In this document: positions 1 to 10,409 of the stretch, in pieces
Position numbering within the stretch: the stretch's first letter is position 1
Layout of the letters: every line of letters begins with the position of its first letter
Origin: Sweltsa coloradensis
Taxonomy: Eukaryota > Arthropoda > Insecta > Plecoptera > Chloroperlidae
NCBI GenBank assembly: GCA_024449915.1
Contig: JAMZAV010000359.1
Coordinates: 248,001 to 312,000 of the forward strand
DNA: 64,000 nt
Direction: 5' to 3'
Notes under the pieces: generated by a model
Database searches by the model: none
What the model was told of the DNA's origin: nothing
Seen by the model: the letters and a program-made list of their open reading frames with translations, nothing else
Made by a program: the position numbers and the translations under genes

Positions 1-364
1 CTTGGCAGTAATTTAAACCAAATAAACTCTTGAAATAAGAGCTAAAATCAACATACTGTAGGTATTTAAATATGTAATTACTTATTTTAGATATTGCGCA
101 CAATGCATAATGCAATAGCAGATAAATAACTCGTCTTTTGAGTTTTAAATTGGCAATTCTACAAATTGAAATTACAAATAATTCCATTATATTGATTTAA
201 TAGGAGAAGAACTACAACAGCACAGTTCAGACTAGATACTGGCCATGACTTGCTAGCAAAGCACCTAGACCTCTACATAGAATAGGTGTGATTGAAAGCA
301 GCATAGTAATATGTAAGATCTGTGGTAATGGAACACAGGTCAGACTATATATAGGGGGCTACTA
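1..364. other. AT-rich flank, nothing recognised
   Basis: No repeat end, RNA gene or convincing reading frame was seen here. The sequence is AT-rich and resembles the general background of the window. Confidence 0.5.
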
Positions 365-503
365 CGTTTACATGCAGGTTTGAAAACGATTTCAAAACTG
401 CATGTATATGCTTCAAATCTGGGTTTGGATCGGTTCAAGTCAACCCTGTTTGCGAGTAGAGGTGACTTGAAAACTAGTTTTGAAAACTGTCATGTATACA
501 CCT
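365..503. repeat. Palindromic MITE-like remnant, copy 1
   Basis: A strong hairpin lies at 371-404: a 15-nt arm starting CATGCAGG, a 4-nt loop ACGA, and a matching arm ending CTGCATG, with 14 of 15 pairs. A second related inverted segment (about 468-499) repeats TTTTGAAAACTG followed by CATGTATAC. The outer sequence ACTACGTTTACATG recurs in inverted form at about 1246-1262, so this is one copy of a dispersed palindromic element. No target duplication was identified, and the superfamily is unknown. Confidence 0.45.
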
Positions 504-748
504 GGCAGCAACCAAAACGCTCGTTCCGTTGCAATTTGAGGTTATGTTTGCTAAAAGTAAGTTAAGAACGTTATCTTGTTATTCTGAATTATGTTCTTTA
601 TGTTAAATGGCAAATGTTTTTGGTCATCTAACAAAGTTCTACTTATGTTATACGCAATAAAATTATAAATTTTCTTCTTTAGAAAACAGTGGAATTTGTT
701 TAAATACTACATTGTGCTGTCTACCGGGAAATAAGTCAACTAAATAAT

Positions 749-1159
749 TGAGCGAGCGAAGCGAGCGTCTCCACTTGACTCTTATGGCTCGAATGTCTGT
801 TTTTTTTTGTTTTTTTTTGTTTGTTTTTTTTTCTGTTACTGCTTCGATACAGGTCGCACCGTTTCTCTGATCAACCTGAAATTTTTCACACATGTACATA
901 CCACCTAGGCGGGTTGCTGTATAGTTTTTGAACAAAATCCGATCGTTGGTTATTTATAAAAAAAAATGTTCCGATCGTTATGAAATTTTGCAGGGTCAAT
1001 AAGTACAACATTCTCTCCTATTTTACAAATTTTCAGCTAAATCGGTCAAGACCTTAAAGACTTATTGGTATGTAACATTATGGGAATGTCGTACTTGGGT
1101 CGTTGTTGCACGTACCGGTGCTCGCTCAACAACGCGACGGGACTTTAGCGTTTTCCTAG
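749..1159 (+). mobile_element. Helentron-like non-autonomous element (HINE), TGAGCGAGC subfamily
   Basis: The 5' end is TGAGCGAGCG preceded by T. The inverted copy GCTCGCTCAA is at 1120-1129, exactly 30 nt before the 3' end. The last 30 nt contain the pairing arms AACGC and GCGTT and end in CCTAG, followed by T. An asymmetric inverted repeat, a 3' hairpin, a terminal CTAG and insertion between two T residues are the published marks of Helentron-type Helitrons. There is no coding capacity, so it would depend on an enzyme supplied in trans. The body includes a T-rich tract and a segment reading TTTTCAGCTAAATCGGTCAA. Confidence 0.75.
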
Positions 1160-1265
1160 TAGTTTGAGAACGTTTTCAGATCTGTATCATGTAAACGCAT
1201 CATCGTTTTGACTTGACTCAAGTCAAAACTTTTTTTAAACTGCATGTAAAGGTAAACGTAGTAAT
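1160..1265. repeat. Palindromic MITE-like remnant, copy 2, between two HINEs
   Basis: This 106-bp spacer holds a perfect palindrome at 1205-1229: 12-nt arms GTTTTGACTTGA and TCAAGTCAAAAC around one C. Outside it are CATGTAAACGC on the left and ACTGCATGTAAAGG then TAAACGTAGT on the right, matching the ends of the repeat at 365-503. It fills the whole gap between the HINE ending at 1159 and the one starting at 1266. Confidence 0.45.
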
Positions 1266-1937
1266 TGAGCGAGCGTAGCGAGCGTCTCCACTTGACTCTT
1301 ATGGCTCGAATGTCTGTTTTTTTTTGTTTTTTTTGGGTTTTTTTCTGTTCCTGCTTCGGTACAGGTCGCACCGTTTCTCTGATCGACCTGAAATTTTGCA
1401 CACATGTACATACCACCTATGCGGGTTGCTGTATAGTTTTTGAACAAAATCCGATTGTTGGTTATAAAAAATAAAATAAAAAAATAAAAATTTTCCGATC
1501 GTTATGAAATTTTGCAGGGTCAATAAGTACACCATTCTCTCCTATTTTACAAATTTTCAGCTAAATTGGTCAAGACCTTAAGTAGTGTAAAAAGAAATTA
1601 CATTTTAACAAAAGTAACGTTACCATGGCAACGAAAAGTCGCACGAGAATTCTGGTCACTATGCACTGCCACCTAGAAGTAATCAAAATACTATCGAGGA
1701 AGCAGTGTATTATTTGTTATCAAAGAGTTAAAATAGTTTTCCCAAAGAAATGATGTCAAGGTTCTCTAGATGGCGGTGGATTTTATCCATTCTCTCCTAT
1801 TTTACAAATTTTCAGCTAAATCGGTCAAGACCTTAAAGACTTATTGGTATGTAACATTATGGGAATGTCGTACTCGGGTCGTGTTGCACGTACCGGTGCT
1901 CGCTCAACAATGTGACGGGACTTAAGCGTTTTCCTAG
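1266..1937 (+). mobile_element. HINE, TGAGCGAGC subfamily, with a 255-bp internal direct duplication
   Basis: It has the same ends as the element at 749: 5' TGAGCGAGCG after a T, inverted copy GCTCGCTCAA at 1898-1907, a 30-nt tail and terminal CTAG followed by T. The terminal hairpin is weakened to AATGT against GCGTT but can still pair through G-U pairs. A stretch of about 49 bp beginning CATTCTCTCC occurs at 1533 and again at 1788, bracketing about 205 bp that the neighbouring copy lacks. Either the shorter copy lost the segment by recombination between these repeats, or this copy gained it. Confidence 0.75.
1619..1632. promoter_or_regulatory. X-box-like palindrome
   Basis: GTTACCATGGCAAC fits the X-box consensus bound by RFX-type factors (GTTRCC, AT, GGYAAC). 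It lies inside the extra segment of the HINE at 1266-1937. The match is seen directly; function is unknown, and a single 14-mer inside a transposon is weak evidence for regulation. Confidence 0.3.
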
Positions 1938-3334
1938 TATTTAGATATGCAACGCTGTAAAGACACTATGAAAAAATGCCAAGAGGTATGGACAGGTAGG
2001 AACAGGAGTCTTATCTTTATTGGCTATCAAGACACATAATGACATAGATTGATAAGTTAATGTGGGCATAAGAGAAGAAGAGACATTTTTGTGGATAAAA
2101 TTTAAATAAATTGAATCATTGTTGGAAACCTGCCTAGTAGGTTTCTTGTGTGTGAGGATTTAGGAGGGAGGGAATGCCCAAGGCCTATTTTATTGTACGT
2201 TACTCGAAAGTCGAAATGTATTCTGGTATTCGTAAACCCGCTACACTCCTCGTATGCGTTAAGCGCATTTGATCTTCCAACGACCTACCAATACAATTTT
2301 GGACATATGTACTATAGCGTTATTTAAAAACCCAATGCATGCATGCATGTACTTTATCTTTGTCAGAATGTAGACCCAGGTATAGGCGCAATATAAGCAT
2401 AAATGTGCATCATATGTGTTTATTATAAAATATAAACTAGTTTATTATCCACTATCCAGTTAAACCATTTTAATTTTACCCTTTATAGGTCTCTGATAGT
2501 GATAAGTATACCTGACAGTTAAACATCACATGAATATATACAAATACATACCGTACATCTGCTAGCTTTTCATTTTAACATTTTTTACCCGGGTACAATA
2601 CAAGAGTATGTGCACTAAAAACTATAAATTTTTCTAGCAAAAATATGATTTTGAGGATTTGTAAAGGGTTGATGCAAAAACAACAAAATGCACAAAATAT
2701 AGTATAATGTATAATGATATTTTGTTTGCGTATTATAAAAAATAAAAAGAAGATGAGGTGCTGAGCCTGGCTAGCAAGCACTGAAAAGCCGTAGCCCGAG
2801 AAAATGGTGACTCCTCACCCCCGACCCGACGCATGTTGGAATAGGGGTCTGATATTTTTATATATATTATAAATATGTTTGTTACTCACGATGAACGCAA
2901 GTCAAGTCACAACTTGCATAGTTTCATAACAATGTGGTCTTACGATCCTGTGGATGTTAACATAATGTTCAAAAAGTACATTTAAAATGTGAAATGAAAT
3001 TGATTAAAATTAATCAAATAGAAAAAAGAAACACAAAACAAAACAAAAACTATTTGTTACGAAAATCATAAACAGCATAATATACTATTTATTTATTATT
3101 GTTTTTTTATTTTTTACCTTTTTTACTTTGCTCAATACGCCGGCCGCAGCTTGATCGTACGACACTGGGAGGACGCGGGTTCGTATTCCGCATAAGGTAT
3201 GTGTTTTTTTTTATGTTCCTTCACCCGCATCTATCGCCACTCATTGTCTCAAGTAGCATTATTGCACAAATTGGAACGTCTAGCAAAAATAAAATAATTT
3301 TTCTCGTTACTCCGTCAATTTTTTTTTACTGTGC
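1938..3334. other. Non-coding stretch, no recognised feature
   Basis: AT-rich sequence with a short ATGC run near 2334-2348 and several short frames that look accidental. No repeat ends or splice-bounded exon were recognised. Confidence 0.4.
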
Positions 3335-3360
3335 ATTATTATTATTATTATTATTATTAT
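3335..3360. repeat. (ATT)n microsatellite
   Basis: About eight uninterrupted ATT/TTA triplets. Confidence 0.95.
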
Positions 3361-3639
3361 AGTAAGGGTTTTGTTGTCTTTACATTTTGAACAAATAAAC
3401 ATCCCTCCATGAAACTTGAAAGTGATGTAAATTAAGTTATGAGTTGGTATAGGTGGTTAGGCAAGGCAAGGTATTCATCCGTCCTCCCTCGTATGCATCT
3501 AAGACAACCTTGCATTGTGACTCGCAGTTCACACAGGTACACGACAGCATGGCGAAACATCTTTTCAAACCGCAGGCCGTGAAACTGTGAGCGCGGGAAG
3601 CAAGAGGACAGTCAGTCATTGCACTCGCACATCGATCTC

Positions 3640-4238
3640 AAGTTAGTCCCAAAACAGCTGAGCAGAGTAGAGCTAGCTAGCCCCTGCCTCGGTTAGCAAC
3701 CTCTGGATTCGCGCGCGAGGTGAATGACTGAGCGGCAACGAGGGCCTGACGTCACACCGCCGAAAATCTCGCATTGCTGTGTCGTTGGCCCATCGAACTC
3801 GACGTATTCCCATAAAGTACAAATCTAGATCGAATTCAACATATTTTTTTTTCGAAAAGAAGGAAAATCAGTTTGTTCTATTCGGCGTGGATGAGGATTT
3901 GAATGTTTCGCTATTGAAATAGAATCAAATGATTAGCGGGAATAATACTCGTGACGTCATCATTACGCCATTCGTTTACGTTCGGGTACGTTCGGCTCTA
4001 GCAGGCTTCCAATGTCGGCTCGGCGCCGATGTTCGGCCAGTGATCCTACATGCCTCTTCCCTAGTAACGTCGCGCATTAGAACTCGATAGCCGTGTTTTC
4101 GTTTTCAAATTTATTTTTACGTGTTAAAACTCTCGCTGAGAAAAGTGACAACTTGGTGTTCGGATAGTGTTCGTGTTCGTGGATGCCGTGGATTTTTCTC
4201 GGCGATATTCGCTAGAGGACAACAATAGAAAAGTGAAT
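3640..4238 (+). promoter_or_regulatory. Candidate promoter and non-coding first exon
   Basis: This block is richer in G, C and CpG than its surroundings. It holds two TGACGTCA CRE-like octamers (about 3748 and 3952) and clusters such as CTCGGCGCCGATGTTCGGCC near 4019-4038. Further on, near 4150-4220, the text resembles an insect 5' UTR (GTTCGTGTTCGTGG) and runs into TTGTAAGTACG at about 4238, a good splice-donor match. I infer a promoter with an untranslated first exon on the plus strand. No coding start or downstream exon was recognised, and it could be a chance CpG-rich block. Confidence 0.3.
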
Positions 4239-4239
4239 T

Positions 4240-4718
4240 GTAAGTACGAACCACGTATCTCACTAGTGTTGTTGTCATGTCAATGACCTTGCCTTCTGCC
4301 GAGGTGAATCGAACATTTTGTTTCAAAAGGTGCCGCTTGTTCGGCCTACCTGCTATCACACAACCAAATACTTTCACACATTGCCAACAAACTAAATGCA
4401 GCTCCAATTATATTTATTATAATCGTTACTACATGTCAAATGTATTTTTATTATTGTTTTTAAAAATCTCGTACCGCGTGTACCTATATTAATTTTATTT
4501 CTAGACTCTCCCAAGTTATTGAGAGTTTTCGGAAAATGTTTTAACTTCATTTTTTTATTTACAATAAATATTTCAAAGTTGTGCCAAGTAAGTTTGACAT
4601 TGTGCATGGTAATTGCAGTGAGCTGTGTTATCGTCCTACCATATTCGGCCAATGCTCGCGTGCTGTGCTGTCCTTATCACTTTCTCTTTGGCCGAGTACT
4701 TCAAGTTTAATATCATTA
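4240..4718. other. AT-rich, no recognised feature
   Basis: If the donor at 4238 is real, this is intron sequence. Nothing else was recognised. Confidence 0.35.
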
Positions 4719-4719
4719 C

Positions 4720-4792
<73 letters not shown>
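4719..4792. repeat. (CTGT)n microsatellite
   Basis: About eighteen uninterrupted CTGT tetranucleotides. Open frames across it, such as Cys-Leu-Ser-Val repeats on the plus strand or Asp-Arg-Gln-Thr on the minus strand, are products of the repeat and not genes. Confidence 0.97.
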
Positions 4793-4795
<3 letters not shown>

Positions 4796-5039
4796 AGTTT
4801 ACATGACTGGACTCGCACTCGCCGGCTTGTAATAAATGAAAGTTGTACTAATTTAATTAAAATAAAGCAATGAACTTTAAATAGTTAGTTCACAAGATGA
4901 GAAAATAATAGAAAATGTGTCTCTCACTGTACTGAATTCATTTTCTTTTATAATTTTACGTTTAATATTAAATGTACGTTGGGCGAGTGATTTTTCTATT
5001 TTGCTGTCGTCTGTATGTCGACAAAGATCAAATAAATTA

Positions 5040-5260
5040 ATGTTTCTTTACTGGGTGGCCCCCCCACCCAGGATGGGGGGGGATGTGGTGTTGCTCGGAC
5101 GGAGCCAGTCCATATTTGCATAACGCCTTCTTGAAAACGGGATTGAACCCAGGACTTCTGCTTTGGGAGCTGGGTAAAACCCATGGGACCAACGACTGAC
5201 AATGTTGCCATTCATTCTGAGCAAATGGTTCCTCGTGTCATTAGCCCGTGATAGTGTCAA
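5040..5260 (-). mobile_element. tRNA-derived SINE (family B)
   Basis: Read on the minus strand, about 5200-5135 holds a tRNA-like head with a B-box, CTGGGTTCAATCCCG, preceded by an anticodon-arm-like CAGCTCCCAAAGCAG. A body follows containing ATGGACTGGCTCCGTCCGAG and a C-rich/G-rich stem near 5056-5090, then an AT-rich tail ending ATTAATTTATTTGATC. The order head, body, AT tail is typical of tRNA-derived SINEs. Boundaries are approximate and no target duplication was established. Confidence 0.5.
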
Positions 5261-5830
5261 CTCGCTATATTATATACATATCGATACACTGATTATTATA
5301 CAATAACATCGTCTCATTCGTCTTCCCTGTAACCAGTATAGGACTACCCTGGAACCATATTTATAATTATTGAGTCCCATTATTTTGTACCCCAAACTTA
5401 TGGACTGAAAACAAAAATAAATAACCTCATCTAATCTGAATCAAATCGTACTTTAAATAAACTAGTTCGCTAAATGCAGACATTGATATGAATGCATGGA
5501 GTTCGTTTGCTCGATATAGATAGCTCTGGTTGTGCTAAGTTTGTCCGTCAGTCAGTCATTAGTAGAGTAGGCGAGGACTTGGACAACAGCCACAGACAAC
5601 ATGTAACGGAACGATCCTATCGTGTTTTGTGGTTAGGGGCGCGAAAACTCTTGAACACGATACCGCCAACTCCCCCGACTCCCTTAGAATAATAAACTTT
5701 GAAAACTGTGCCACGCTCGGAGATTATTCTCATTAATAAATAAATAACAAGGGTGAGAAGTTTGCATTCTGTCTAGTCGACCCATTCAAGTTCCAATTAC
5801 TTGAATTTCATTGGGAGACAATATATTATA
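5261..5830. other. Non-coding stretch, no recognised feature
   Basis: Mixed AT-rich sequence. A 66-residue plus-strand frame near 5492-5692 has no recognisable similarity. Confidence 0.35.
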
Positions 5831-6345
5831 CTAGGCCGCTTCGCGAACGCTTTTTTTAGTCGCGTTGATGGATGAGCTTTTTTAAATAAGTTTTTAGTTT
5901 GCGTGGAATCTCTTTACTTTTGCAAGTTCTTTTTGAATGCATTGTAGGTGATTGTTGTCAAGTTTCTATTGTTACTTGTTAATTTTGTTATTCCTACCTC
6001 AAAAAACTTATATTAAAACCTTTATTTCTACGGATTCTGGTTAACTTTTCCAACTTTTTCTTTCAAAAGGTACTATACATCACCATAACTTTAATGTCCA
6101 TGTAAAATATGAACGTTGTAGCCCCATCCGTTTGGTCAGAATCGGCACAAATGTCACGAAAATATCGCACTAAAAATCGAAATAAAATCGTGAAAGTACG
6201 ATATTCATGAGAAATATTTCTTCGATTGTACCCAAAAACGTGGCAGGTCTAAGTTCAGAGATTTCGAAGGTTCCCTCCAATTTTTATCACGATCGCATAT
6301 GCCATTTGCCCGGTAGCTTAGCAAACAAACAGACACAAAATATAT
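5831..6345 (-). mobile_element. HINE, type II 3' end, 5' end decayed
   Basis: Minus orientation. The 3' end is at 5831 (CTAG, followed by T in element sense). The subterminal copy of TGGATGAGC is about 37 nt inside. Between them the arms AACGC and GCGTT pair, followed by TCGCGAAGCGGC before CTAG. The body aligns well with the complete element at 12097-12686, for example TTTGAATGCATTGTAGGTG and GGTACTATACATCACCATAA against their counterparts. The far (5') end is degraded. Confidence 0.65.
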
Positions 6346-6399
6346 TTTGTTTTTTTGGTTCGGGGCTAGTATTGCTTTTTTGTCGCCTTGTAGACCCTA

Positions 6400-6499
6400 C
6401 TAAAGTTGTTCCGAAGCAGCCTTGGCAATGCTGACGTCACGGAAGTCGCTGGTTGGCCACGATTCGCTATTCGGCGAGACTGCTTCGGAACCACTATAG
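6400..6499. mobile_element. 100-bp MITE-like inverted-repeat element
   Basis: The left arm CTAAAGTTGTTCCGAAGCAG (6400-6419) is matched in inverted form at 6480-6499 with 18 of 20 identities, including a perfect 12-nt core GTTCCGAAGCAG. The 60-nt centre contains a TGACGTCA octamer at about 6432. No clear target duplication was seen, so this may be a stable hairpin rather than a transposon. Confidence 0.4.
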
Positions 6500-7289
6500 A
6501 GTTGCCGTTCAATGCTACTTTTGATGATCTATAATTTACATTCGATTTATGTCTTTTGAAAGGGGTTCGTTGAAAAATCAGTTGTCCACATATCATCAAT
6601 CAATCATCGTTTATACATATACCACCAAGATAATGTATCAATGGATTAAGGCCCCTTCTAGTAAGATAAAAAAACTCTACCTTCTTTTTTGGATGCAGGA
6701 ATCATTTCAAACGACCCATTCACTCTACATCTGTAATAATATTTGGGTGACCCCGCCTCTTTCTCAAAGTCCAACGTAGCCGGAGTTTTTAGGCGTATGC
6801 TGTACCTTTTCATAGAAATTGATTTATTTGTCTTTCAAAAAATTATCAAATTAATTAGAATAAAAACGTGTATTTTCTATATTAAAAAACATGCAACTTA
6901 CAGTTTATCTGGGACATTCTCATGCGCCGGGTTTGACCCCAAGCAAATCCTCGGGCGACCCCGCCACTAATCTAACCCATCCATAACAAAATAATATGAA
7001 AATTAATGTGATAAAGGAATTAGTATAAGAACTGTAGAATCAATGTGAATTGTTAAATCTATTAGTAACTTAATGCTTAAATTTAACTAAAAATTATTAG
7101 CAGGTTAGCAGGGCTTCAAATTGCTTGCCCGAGTAGCTGGTGAATTTTTTAAAGAAGTTTGCTCTCAAGCTACGAATATTCATTATTACTTTTTACTTAT
7201 TTTATAGCTTCTAGGTTATCTCACGCCAACTAAAAACGCGTCGTGGGAATGCCGGAATGGCCACTGTATAAGGTCTGGGTACACGTCCG
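6500..7289. other. Non-coding stretch, no recognised feature
   Basis: AT-rich. The short frames here have no recognisable similarity. Confidence 0.35.
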
Positions 7290-7502
7290 TCTTATCCGGC
7301 ATGACCCTAACTTCAGGATACAAATGGCTAACGACTAGCTATATTAGAACTGAATGTACTAGAGGAGAGCTGTTAGTAAATAAAGACTCAATCCCAGCAT
7401 TCGCTTACGAGTGAGAAAACCTTTAGTCAGGACTGCCGGAGGCTGGTGACGAACTAGCGACCTCCTGAATCAGAGTCCCTCGTTTAAACCTCTGTCGCCG
7501 GA
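7290..7502 (-). mobile_element. tRNA-derived SINE (family A), diverged copy
   Basis: On the minus strand the order is GACTCTGATTCAGGAGGTCG (tRNA-like head), then a body with AGTCCTGACTAAAGGTTTTC and CGAATGCTGGGATTGAGTC. The same order is present at 13520-13785 (minus) and 25840-26035 (plus). The B-box is degraded in this copy. Confidence 0.55.
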
Positions 7503-7743
7503 CTTACAGACTTCATAAGTATTGGATAATATAATACACCCTAGTAGTTGCGAGTCTACATCCTTCATTCATCACATTCACATAATATTTGTTCTGCATC
7601 ATAGTGTTACTATTCTATAGCAACTAATTACAACAATTTATTATTTAATCTGGCCTGTTGGTTTATCCTCGATTCCAACGGACCTGTGATCGATTCCCGG
7701 TTACAGCTTGAGGTTATTAACTTCTTGAAATGAATTTATAATG

Positions 7744-7997
7744 CTAGTAAGCTTCGCAAACTCTTTTTCAGGCGCGTTGTTGGATGAGCGTAATTGGTGC
7801 ATTGAGCTGTCATGTGTTATGCAGATTTTCTGTTGTTCTGTGAAAAAATCATTACAATCGGGTAAAGCAAGTAGGTGTTAAAAGTCCAAGACATTTTTTT
7901 AATCGAAAACAAACGTAAAATTGCGATTTTCATGGGAATTAAATTTTCAATTGCGCTCAAATTTCACATGAATATATTAATTTGCAACGCTCATCCA
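7744..7997 (-). mobile_element. Short HINE (about 254 bp), type II 3' end
   Basis: The 5' end TGGATGAGCG (7988-7997 on the minus strand, after T) and the subterminal inverted copy about 36 nt from CTAG at 7744 are both present. The body retains AATTTGAGCGCAATTGA and the GTGAAAAAATCATTACAATC segment shared with longer copies. The residue after CTAG in element sense is C rather than T, so this end may be mutated. Confidence 0.6.
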
Positions 7998-9198
7998 ATT
8001 ATTAATTATTATCTATCGCTAGGTGCATTATATACAATGAACATAGAGCAGAGAGCTTACTTTATATTGGCGTAACAGATCAGATTTAAGTGTGCATGTG
8101 CTATACTTGGCTACAATATGGGGCAAATTACAATTGGATGTTGATAATTTAATAGATTAATTCCGGATTAAAATATTATGTTAAAATATTCCCAAAATAA
8201 GTAAAAATCTAATTTTTATGGGTATGTCTGCTCGATCTGTAATTCAACTCAACTAATGTTCTATACAGCATGTTACTTTCAAAATGCTCTTGAGTAGTGG
8301 ACACGCAACGCAGTGTTGGTTTATTTCTAGAAGTTTGTATCACATCACATGACACGACAGGGTGTGTCACTTAACTTTCCCATTTCGCAAAGCTTCACCA
8401 AAATGTGAATATGAAATCCACACAGATGCTAAACACGGCTAAAAGCTATTTTCTCATCTTATTCATCCGTTCTCTCATCTGATAGTGTCTCGAATTACCT
8501 ATCTAAGCTTAGGAGCTAACTTTCACACCTTGTCGTATGAGATGAGGTAACTTGATACTTCGATGCCAAGCATTTGAAACATAACACTTTTATACATTTG
8601 ACGTGGATTTTCTTTGTTCCTATTTCTTTCAACAGATTTTATCTGGTTTATTCGTTATGATGAAGAAGATTGTGGGGCAAGCTAAGTGTTATCCCCGCAG
8701 ACACACTGATCTGTAACAAGATAAGCAAAGTTTTCGTTAAAATGATTCGCATTCGAAAATAAGTGATATCCAAACTTGAATTATTAGAGAATCTTATATC
8801 CTTCCAAAACACAATTCTTGTCATCATCAACATAATTCTTATGTTGATGATTTTAAATTTAATTGCTTATTTAAGAAAACCAGGGCGAATATTTAGTAAT
8901 TACAAATGTATTATATTTTTATGAGAATAATTTTTGACCGCTGTTAAAAATGTGTAAAATTTTCCTTACGTAACAATTTACAAAATAATTCAAATTGGAT
9001 TATCACAAGAACTTTTACTTCGAACTACCGAGTTGTGCATTTTTGGAAAACTATAGATCTGTGTTTTTCCCATTTTAAAAAAATGCTAATTTACGTGAAA
9101 AAAAAAAACAGTTATATGTTAGGATCACACTCGGAAGAAAACCAGTGAAATTTCGTGTCTTCGTTGTTGATTGGCGAAAAGAGGATAATATTCTAAAA
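7998..9198. other. Non-coding stretch, no recognised feature
   Basis: AT-rich and without recognised repeats or coding content. Confidence 0.35.
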
Positions 9199-9670
9199 CT
9201 AGGAAAACGCTTAAGTCCCGTCGCGTTGATGGATGAGCGTATTTTTTTTAAACGAAAAAAGCGTAAAATTGAGATTTTTTTAACAAATAATTTTTCGATT
9301 CTCAAATTTCACACGAATATATTAATTCATAAAATAAAGGTTCTGTGAAAAAATCATTACAATCGGATAAAACATGTAGGTGTTATAAGTCGAAGAATTA
9401 AAAAAAAAAATCGGGAAAAAATCGTAAAATTGCTATTTTTATGAGAAATAATTTTTCGATTGCGCTCCAAAAGTGGCAGTTCTAAGTTCAGAGATTTCGA
9501 AGGCCTCCAAAAAATTTCATCGCAATTGGAGTAACGGTTTAGCCGGAATCGTGTTAACAGACACACAAAAATACAAAAAAAAAAGAAAAGAAAAGAAAAA
9601 AAACATTCCGGATTTTTTTTTCTCCAGTGTAGTGAAATGGAATCTTCGCTTCGCTCGCTACGCTCATCCA
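9199..9670 (-). mobile_element. Complete HINE, type I 3' end
   Basis: Element sense is minus. The 5' end TGGATGAGCG runs from 9670 and is preceded by T. The subterminal inverted copy is at 9230-9239, 30 nt before the 3' end. The 3' hairpin arms AACGC-type/GCGTT precede TTCCTAG, and T follows. Near the 5' end is a stretch reading TTCACTACACTGGAG then AAATCCGGAATG, shared with the copies at 28631, 38462 and 59850. It carries fewer copies of the 164-bp internal repeat than those at 28631 and 59850. Confidence 0.75.
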
Positions 9671-10125
9671 AACTATACCGACTGATAATATTGTAATGAC
9701 GGTATTTTCTTTAAAATGCTTTCTATTCCCGTGTAATTAGTAGTTAAACGTACGTGTGCGTAAAGAATAGCCTATCGGTTAGGCTAGCGTAGGAAAGTGC
9801 GTGCGTACACTCGCGGCGCAGGTAAAGTGGCCCCCGACCAGATGTAAACATGCTAGCCAGAGGTCGACGACCGCGCGCCCGACCGACAGCATTTCAGCCG
9901 GCAAGGAAATTATTTTAGACTCGCTACAACAGAATCAGAGACGGGATAATTGTCTTGTTTTTCTTACACTGGACGAAAATGCGAAAGTCTTTTGCGAAAA
10001 CTGGATTTGATTTATTGTGTTTTTCTTTTCTTTTTAATGGACAATTAATTATAATTTCGTTTTCGTTTAATTGTTATGGTTTATGTACGGGAGCATTGTA
10101 TTGTATGGTTCAAGTGTAATTAGTT
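9671..10125. other. Unique sequence with a GC-rich patch at 9780-9910
   Basis: The patch contains CACTCGCGGCGCAGG and CGACCGCGCGCCCGACCG, CpG-dense against an AT-rich background. A 69-residue frame crosses it without recognisable similarity. It could be a small CpG island, but I see no transcription-start or splice signal that decides it. Confidence 0.3.
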
Positions 10126-10139
10126 GAGAGAGAGAGAGA

Positions 10140-10181
<42 letters not shown>
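10126..10181. repeat. (GA)n microsatellite
   Basis: About 28 GA dinucleotides with one interruption (GGG near 10142). Confidence 0.95.
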
Positions 10182-10182
<1 letters not shown>

Positions 10183-10257
10183 TTCAAGCTACTATGCTAA
10201 ATAAACACGTTCCCTTCGACTTCAACCCCAGGTACCCGACACCAATATTTGAATATT

Positions 10258-10300
10258 ATATTATTATTATTATTATTATTATTATTGATATTATTATTAT
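10258..10300. repeat. (TTA)n microsatellite
   Basis: About fourteen TTA triplets with one interruption at GATA. Confidence 0.93.
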
Positions 10301-10409
10301 CTTGATAATATTGTAAGTCACAGCCACGAGAAAATGATTAATAATACCCATATAAGAACAATAACATTACGTATTATTTTTTAATGGTAGCAAATTGTCG
10401 TAAAAGTTT

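Noticed and set aside
4581..4873. Overlapping frames with Cys-Leu-Ser-Val or Asp-Arg-Gln-Thr repeats
   Set aside because: They are translations of the (CTGT)n microsatellite.
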